This document shows positions 58,360 to 64,000 of a stretch of 64,000 nucleotides of DNA, piece by piece. Both the position numbers and the translations under genes were made by a program. The DNA is from Pilasporangium apinafurcum (Eukaryota; Oomycota; Peronosporomycetes; Pythiales; Pythiaceae). Each line of letters starts with the position of its first letter. Position 1 is the stretch's first letter. The notes beneath the pieces are model-generated. The model ran no database searches and was not told the DNA's origin. It was given only the letters and a program-made list of their open reading frames with translations. The stretch lies in assembly GCA_001600495.1 (NCBI GenBank), contig BCKE01000032.1, positions 289,904-353,903 on the forward strand, in the 5' to 3' direction.

Positions 58360-59607
58360 TTATCTGGACGAGGCAAACGAAGATGTCGAGGAGGGTTGTG
58401 TGGAGACTACAGAGGTTTCACTAGGAGGCGCTTTTTCTTCCAGAGAGGACGGTGATTTAGACTATATATACCCATGTGAAATAAAACAATAAGTAAACAA
58501 CGTTAGCCAGCTTTTCCGCTGATGAACATGCAATGGTAGCCTTCATTCCCAAGAGCGTACCTCCTGGTTCTCCTCTAGCTGAGCAAACAATTCCTGTCGA
58601 AAATTGTCATGGGCAGGGTGATGCTTTGTGAAGCGAATGGTTGACCCTGGTTCGTTGTTGTAGACATTCTCCAGCGATTTCTCCACGCAGGCTTCTACGT
58701 TGGTAATGTACTTGTCGCGATTCTGGCGGAACCTGCAATAGCATGAGAAATTAAAAATGAAGATATGAGCGTATTGATTGACGAGAAAGAAGCTATCTTA
58801 ACATATATAGTACTTACATGTCAAGAGCAGATGGGTTTGCCACATTTCCTTCGTACAGAAAATCTTTCATGTAGAAAATGCTCTTCAAGTATGTGAGCAC
58901 TGCTACCATGTAATGAAGCTCCGGGTCCCATTCTGGAAACTTGGGTGTCAGATCCAGCTCTTTTGTCTACAGGAAGGATATGTTGGACGTAATAAGCACT
59001 TGGAGCTATCAATATTACGATACTGGTGACATGTAATATGTACATACCTCTGGATGGACATAGGGATGGAAAATGTGCGTGTTAAAGGTAATCTGAGGAT
59101 ACGTTCCTGGGCCATTATAGCTTCAAACCCATGTGAAACCACATTCAGACGGTGATTACCTTATTTCTCGTTGCTCCGATCGTAGCCAAACGACGACGGC
59201 AGCGTTTCTCTTACCTTTCCGGGAGATTGATGGTGAACTTGAAGATGCCGTTCCGGTAAAGACCTGTGTGGATAAAAATGGCCCCATACCACACCCGTGC
59301 TTGATCAAAACTTGGCAACACGTAGATACCACCAGGAACGTGTAGTCCTAAGTGTTTGTACTCGATCATCAGGCCATAGTCCTTCATAGTCTGTGACCGA
59401 TATCGTTGTAGCGATGTCATTTGGTCGGTGCCGCTCGTCGCTCCGGCATCTTTGTCTGCTGTTGTCACACCCTGATCGCTTTCACTAGCACGCGGGGTGC
59501 TCCTATACGCACATATAGGTCATCCCCTCACTCGTTAAGCATCGTATACATGCAAGATTTGATGAGAATCGATCTTACCCGTCGTCATTCTTCAGTCTTC
59601 TCAGCAT
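58360..59607 (-). CDS. AKTIP/FTS-like ubiquitin E2 variant (UEV)
   Basis: UEV domain lacking the catalytic Cys. AKTIP is part of the FHF complex that links dynein to early endosomes. Six or seven exons including 59607-59579, 59502-59215 and one ending near 59046. Matching features: DYGLMIEYKHL, PGGIYVLPSFDQARVWYGAI (as in AKTIP), LYRNGIFKFTINLPE, PQITFNTHIFHPYVHPE. The HPY-V-P segment takes the place of the usual E2 HPNIC active-site stretch, with no cysteine. The C-terminal tail is Ser/Pro-rich and ends SSFASSR. Divergent with XAP5 (113 bp between starts). Confidence 0.85.
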
Positions 59608-59720
59608 GTTTGTTGTGTTTTCCAATCGGCGATGAGATGCGTGTTGAACGCTAACAAGAATAAAATCGTACTTAAGCAGATTTTTCGAGTCGGGCACCTT
59701 TGTGTCACACAAAGGCAAAT
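59608..59720. promoter_or_regulatory. Short divergent promoter, AKTIP-like / XAP5
   Basis: Only 113 bp separate two divergent start codons, so promoters and 5' leaders of both genes must share it. No element was recognised. Confidence 0.5.
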
Positions 59721-61307
59721 ATGTCAAATATTGAGCGTTATGGTTCGTCGGGTGTGCACACTGTGGAGGGCAACTTGGCCGGTCGACGTGCAGCGAAATT
59801 GACGAAAGAGCGGGAGAAGCAGAAGCAGGAGTATGAGCAGAAGAAGCAGGACATTCAATTGACTCACCAGCGCGGCGCTCGTATTGACAAGAACTTTGAA
59901 TCCCATCGCGACGACGATGAAACAGAGTTCAAGGTAAACCTATAGCATCACTCATACACAAGCATACACTTTTGGAGAAAAGATAAAAAGAGTTGCGATG
60001 ATTGCATGTGTTGAAATAAATAGCGTCAAACAGTTGGGCTGGTGACAGCGGAAGAATTTCGACGGAAACGTGAAAATCTCCAAAACAGTCGTAGAGTGGC
60101 TGACGAGGAAGTAAAGTATGAGCGTTGTGGTCTTTCTGACTCTAGCATACTCTTGGCCATAGTCAACCGAGCTAAATGGAATTCAATTGCTATATATTGG
60201 GTTATTTGTCTCATAGACCGGAAGAAAAGAAGAAAAAGAAGAAACGCAAGGTGAAGAAGCTCGGTCCCCTTTCGTTTGACTTAGGCGATGCAGATGAGAA
60301 TGGCGATGGTTTATCGGACGGCAATGGAAATGAAAATGCGCCGAAAAAGAAGAAAAAAAGCATTAAGAACCCCAATGTAGACACCGATTTCCTTCCTGAT
60401 AAAGAGCGCGATGAAGAAGAGGCGCAGGAGCGTAAACGCCTGCAAGCCGAATGGGAAGCAGAGCAAGAAAAAATCAAGAGTATGTGCATCAGTCTGTGTT
60501 GCCTATACTGAGTTATTGCTGTACTAATTGTTTCCATTTCATCCGTTTGAAGATGAAAACGTCAGTGTGACGTATAGTTATTGGGATGGATCAGGGCATC
60601 GACGAGAAATTACGGTGCGTATGTACTTCCTCATTCCTTCCGGGGGAGAAGACTTTTTTACTTACAAACCCATGATGTCGGTGGAAAGATTCCCAAAAAA
60701 ACAACCATTGGCAAGTATCTCGAACTGGTAAAGCAGCAACTGATTACTGAATTCGCGGAGTTACGCGGTGTGAGCGCAGAGAACCTTATGTATGTGAAGG
60801 AAGACCTAATCATCCCGCATGTAAGTATTGCTCATTGCACTGAGAAGCTCATTCCAAAAAGCGTCTTTTTTACCGACCATTTTTGCTTTATCTGCAGCAT
60901 TACTCCTTTTACGATCTAATCGTAACAAAAGCACGTGGGAAAAGTGGCCCTCTCTTTCATTTTGACGTGCATGATGATGTCCGCCTGATTAATGATGCTC
61001 GAGTAGAAAAAGACGAGGTATGTAGCTGACGTCTACAATAGCATTAGACAGGAGGAGAGACTGAAATGTGTTTCTTGCTTGCAGTCTCACCCTGGGAAAG
61101 TAGTTGAACGACACTGGTACGAGAAGAACAGACACATTTTCCCGGCCAGTCGTTGGGAAGTGGTAAGATTGTGTGCTGTATGCACAAGCATTATTTTAAA
61201 GTATGTCGTGATAACGAGTATTTTGATGTCAATGGCAATAGTATGATCCAAGCGTAAAACGCGCGAAATACACGATTCATGGGGATGAACTGAACGGAAA
61301 GAAATAA
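59721..61307 (+). CDS. FAM50: XAP5 / FAM50 nuclear protein
   Basis: Conserved nuclear protein linked to transcription and splicing. Eight exons: 59721-59933, 60024-60115, 60217-60479, 60553-60614, 60689-60820, 60898-61017, 61085-61162, 61242-61307; ~341 aa, close to human FAM50A. The N-terminus starts MSNIERYG and is helical and charged. A Lys-rich NLS-like run follows ([13 protein letters not shown]). The XAP5 domain shows [54 protein letters not shown] and [11 protein letters not shown]. The whole family core is present and in frame. Confidence 0.95.
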
Positions 61308-61701
61308 GCTCCTCAATAGACAGATATACGGTTAGTCATAAGGTTATCTTGAATGAAAACACGACAGAACCAATTTTGTATCCACCTTACATATATTCTA
61401 CATCACCAATTCATCACACAGAATGCGAAGACGAAGATGGAAGTAAAAAAACCGACTGAGCAATCGAAACACACTAGTCTCGACCAGAAAAGGAACAGTT
61501 TTGTCACTGTTCAGCCATCAAGTGGCCTGTATCACGATCAACTCTGTACCTTGAATATGCAGCTCTTCTCATGCATCAATTAAAAAAATTTCCCCAACTT
61601 CACATACACGATGTGAATATGGGTTTTGCGACTAGCAGACACTCTAACATTCTGTCATGCTTAAGAAGTGCTCCGCTAATCGCATGTCGTTTGAACTAGT
61701 T
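61308..61701. other. Convergent intergenic, XAP5 / WIPI
   Basis: About 390 bp between two stop codons, AT-rich 3' flanks. Only a short frame (61353-61583) of low-complexity sequence, which I do not support as a gene. Confidence 0.4.
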
Positions 61702-63643
61702 TTATTCATCTTCGTCCGATTGAATGAACTTGGAGTACGACGTATTTTGGCATTCACCATTGGCATCGAACACAGCTTTGTAAAACGATCCATCCGCACC
61801 GACAACTACTCCGCAGAAGAAATGCATAAATAAACAGAGCCAACTAAATTATCAGACAACAGCTTTATGACATACCTATAATCGTGTTCTTTTCAGCCCC
61901 AAATGCGCAGATAGTTCGTGTCTCTGGAACGCGAAACTGCGCAAAACTCCATTCCGAGCTAAAGTACTTTGGAAGGAGCCCACGCATAAACGAGAAACTG
62001 CCAAATGCATCGATAACAAGCACAGGTTAGCAATTCCATTCTGAAAGAGCAGAATTACACGGCGTTTAAAATCTACTCCCTTACCTGGATTTGGAGTTTT
62101 CAGTACCATCCTCTTCGCTTCCACTTCGAGGTCCATTTCCAGATGAATAATGTGGGGCTGAGATTCCAGGAGATGCTGGAGAAATAGATGAATGATCCGT
62201 GGAAAACGTTCCGTTCGTTCCGGATCCCTCCGCCGTCAATGCAAAGACGTGAACTGTGCCTTTGTCACTGGAACAAGCAAGTAGTTGGGAGTTTGGACTG
62301 AAGCAAATGCTGTAAATCTCTGCTCGGTCGGCACCACGTCTAAGATAGCAGTACGAAGTCAGTCCCCCACCAAATCACAACCTAATTTATAGGACATAGA
62401 CAATTATATACCTCAGTTCCTGCGTAATTTGACCGCTTTGCGTGTCAAAAATACGAATTAGTGTTCCTTTATCTGATGCAGTTGCGAGGCGTGTTCCCTC
62501 CAAGTTCAAGCAGATCTACAATAGAGACACGAGAAACAAGATCATCAGACAGTGCACAATTATTCTTATAGAATTATATGTGATTTACTTCACCTGCGAA
62601 AGTTCCGCTTCGTGTGCAGTGATCAACGTCGTCTTGCGCAAATCATACAACTCGATGCGAACAGTTCCACGACTGACACCAGGACACGCCAGCACTGTAT
62701 TGGAGGAACTTGGGCACAGTGCACAGAGCCCCTTCGGATTTGCAATAGTCTCGATATGATCGACCAACTTCAAGTCCGCTGCACAAATTTAAAAAAGGTT
62801 AAGTTGTTTAATCACGCCAATCTTGCAAGTCAAATCCTCAACATACAAAAGTTGTAGACGTAGATCTTGTTCTGCAACACAACGACGACACTGCAATAAG
62901 CAACAATTATCAGTATCGCGCAAAAATGAAAGTATGCAAAAGCAAGTAATACACACCGATCGCGTCTTAAACGCACAGCTTTTACTTCGCTCCGGAAGCT
63001 AAGTTCACCAATGTTGCGACTCTGATGATCGTCCCAGATCATGACCTACAGTTATAATCAGAACAAACAAAAAGATATTCGTGAGATCCCAAAGCGACTG
63101 ATCTAAACTATGCGACATCACGAATAATACATAATACCCACCTTGTTAGGAGGGTATCTTGGATTGCGACCACCTCCAACAATCGCGAGGATGTTGCATC
63201 GAAACAACATTTCCACGATACCAATTCCACCATTAGAGAAATCTGTTGGTATAAAGTATTCCAAATGTTCACATAATCAAACATGTAGACGGCAAACATC
63301 ACAGAAACAAGAAGTTAGATCCTTCTTCGAACCAGATACATTCATCAATCTGCCTATGTATACAATCGGCTTCGCACCTCGATGGAACGTCTCCTTGAAA
63401 GGATCACAGTTGAAAATCTTGAATCCCGTATCCGTTCCGCACGCAAAACATCCTGCACATTACCAAAAATACGAGAGAACATTTATTCCCTAAGTGAAGT
63501 TCCTCGAAACGACGCTGTAGATTCTTCCCACGCCGCAAGCTGTAGGTTATGTAGATATGTTCATCAAACATACCGCTGTCCTGGTTGAATCCGACGAACA
63601 GAAGCTCATTCTGCTGTTCGCGGCTAAGGTTCATCGACGACAT
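61702..63643 (-). CDS. WIPI/ATG18-family PROPPIN (WDR45-like)
   Basis: PI3P-binding seven-bladed beta-propeller acting in autophagosome formation. Ten or so exons: 63643-63574, 63452-63378, 63242-63142 and further ones to 61702. Start [22 protein letters not shown] at 63643, with the family-typical [14 protein letters not shown]. Also [20 protein letters not shown] and, near ~62400-62340, [12 protein letters not shown], which carries the two-Arg PROPPIN phosphoinositide motif (L in place of F: LRRG). Blade 7 has [21 protein letters not shown] Ser/Gly-rich insert (~62220-62140) interrupts blade 6. Closest to WIPI3/4 (WDR45) by these features. Confidence 0.92.
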
Positions 63644-63773
63644 GTTCTCCCGACTTTCCCTTTACTTGAGCTTCTCCTCCTTCTTACGCTCTTCGTTTTT
63701 CTCGATCGCTCGGATTTATTCTTCCTGTAAACTTTCATCGTAATTTACATCATCCAGAAAGAAAATTACATAA

Positions 63774-63803
63774 AACCGGTATTTAAAGCCTATACCGGTT
63801 ACT
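63774..63803. repeat. ACCGGT-rich short repeat, copy C
   Basis: Contains AACCGGTATTTAAA and TATACCGGTTACT, with the same ACCGGTTACT word as copy B at 54561. It is followed within 35 bp by the 41-bp repeat. Confidence 0.4.
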
Positions 63804-63835
63804 GCTACCCTCTGACAGTTTTTTTAGTTATGCGA

Positions 63836-63876
63836 CCGTACGGACTTTACCTAATTAATACAGTATTACTCATAGT
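63836..63876. repeat. 41-bp dispersed repeat, copy 2
   Basis: Identical over 41 bp to 26010-26050, same orientation, different flanks. It lies 13 bp before a 24-bp palindrome and 52 bp before a second TTAA element. Confidence 0.85.
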
Positions 63877-63889
63877 CTAGGGATGCGAG

Positions 63890-63913
63890 AAGTATTTAAC
63901 GCGTTAAATACTT
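63890..63913. repeat. 24-bp perfect palindrome
   Basis: AAGTATTTAAC-GC-GTTAAATACTT reads the same on both strands with no mismatch. A related, imperfect palindrome (GTTAAAAATATTTAAC) follows at 63918-63933 and overlaps the left end of the TTAA element. Confidence 0.9.
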
Positions 63914-63928
63914 TTTCGTTAAAAATAT

Positions 63929-64000
63929 TTAACAAGCAATCCGCGAGCCAACGGTGCCAGTTTTCAGTTGTTTTCCTAAACTCAAAAAATCCGCAACTGC
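63929..64000. mobile_element. Left end of a second TTAA transposon (runs off the window)
   Basis: TTAA at 63929-63932, then 68 bp identical to 41173-41240, the left end of the full element. The rest lies beyond the window. Identity of all compared bases suggests a young family. Confidence 0.85.

Noticed and set aside
1-64000. CRISPR arrays, prophage or bacterial operons
   Set aside because: No regularly spaced repeats, phage genes or polycistronic runs; introns throughout show nuclear eukaryotic DNA.

Overview
The window reads as nuclear DNA from a compact eukaryotic genome, most likely an oomycete; Albugo-like is an inference from gene density and gene families, not proven. Genes sit on both strands with gaps of roughly 30-400 bp. 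Most are split by short GT-AG introns of about 45-110 nt. Conserved eukaryotic families (kinesin-8, anoctamin, AP-3 mu, XAP5, cyclin B, adenylosuccinate lyase) lie next to architectures that are not common in animals, plants or fungi. There are no operons, rRNA, tRNA or CRISPR features that I can support. Exon joins were worked out by hand from splice signals, reading phase and family conservation, so some boundaries may be off by a few bases.

Layout. 1-9.2 kb: 3' part of a kinesin-8, an MRS2-type Mg2+ transporter (-), an anoctamin/TMEM16 (-) and a divergent RIIa-GAF-GAF protein (+). 9.3-18.3 kb: a coiled-coil/WW protein (+), a membrane-anchored TPR/OGT-like glycosyltransferase (-) and an SMPD4-like protein (+). 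18.4-26 kb: a CECR2-like DDT/WHIM-PHD-bromodomain protein (-) and adenylosuccinate lyase (-). 26-28 kb: a degenerate Fanzor/TnpB-type RNA-guided nuclease element holding every ambiguous base in the window. 28.3-32.2 kb: AP-3 mu (-) and a URC1/GTP cyclohydrolase II-like enzyme (-). 33.3-41.1 kb: cyclin B (+), HGH1 (-), a SET-domain methyltransferase (+) and a SUN-domain protein (-).

41.2-41.9 kb is a TTAA-flanked DNA transposon with inverted ends; a second copy begins at the right edge of the window. 42.2-49 kb: a possible fusion of a FAR1/ZSWIM-like DNA-binding region to a beta-hydroxyacid dehydrogenase, a small four-span Golgi-type protein, and an MFS transporter with a Sec14/CRAL-TRIO domain in its central loop. 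49-56.3 kb: two CDP-alcohol phosphotransferases flank an EGF-like multi-span protein. 56.4-63.6 kb: a tail-anchored coiled-coil protein, an AKTIP-like E2 variant, XAP5 and a WIPI/ATG18 protein. The last 350 bp are packed with short dispersed repeats and a perfect palindrome.

The genes do not form one pathway. Several concern membranes and lipids: anoctamin scramblase/channel, SMPD4, two CDP-alcohol phosphotransferases, the MFS-Sec14 protein, WIPI and AP-3. Others concern chromatin and the nucleus (CECR2-like, SET, SUN, XAP5, DNA-binding/dehydrogenase fusion). This is ordinary eukaryotic gene mixing rather than a cluster. The most unusual items are the Fanzor element, the MFS-Sec14 protein, the DNA-binding/dehydrogenase fusion and the membrane-anchored GT41 enzyme.
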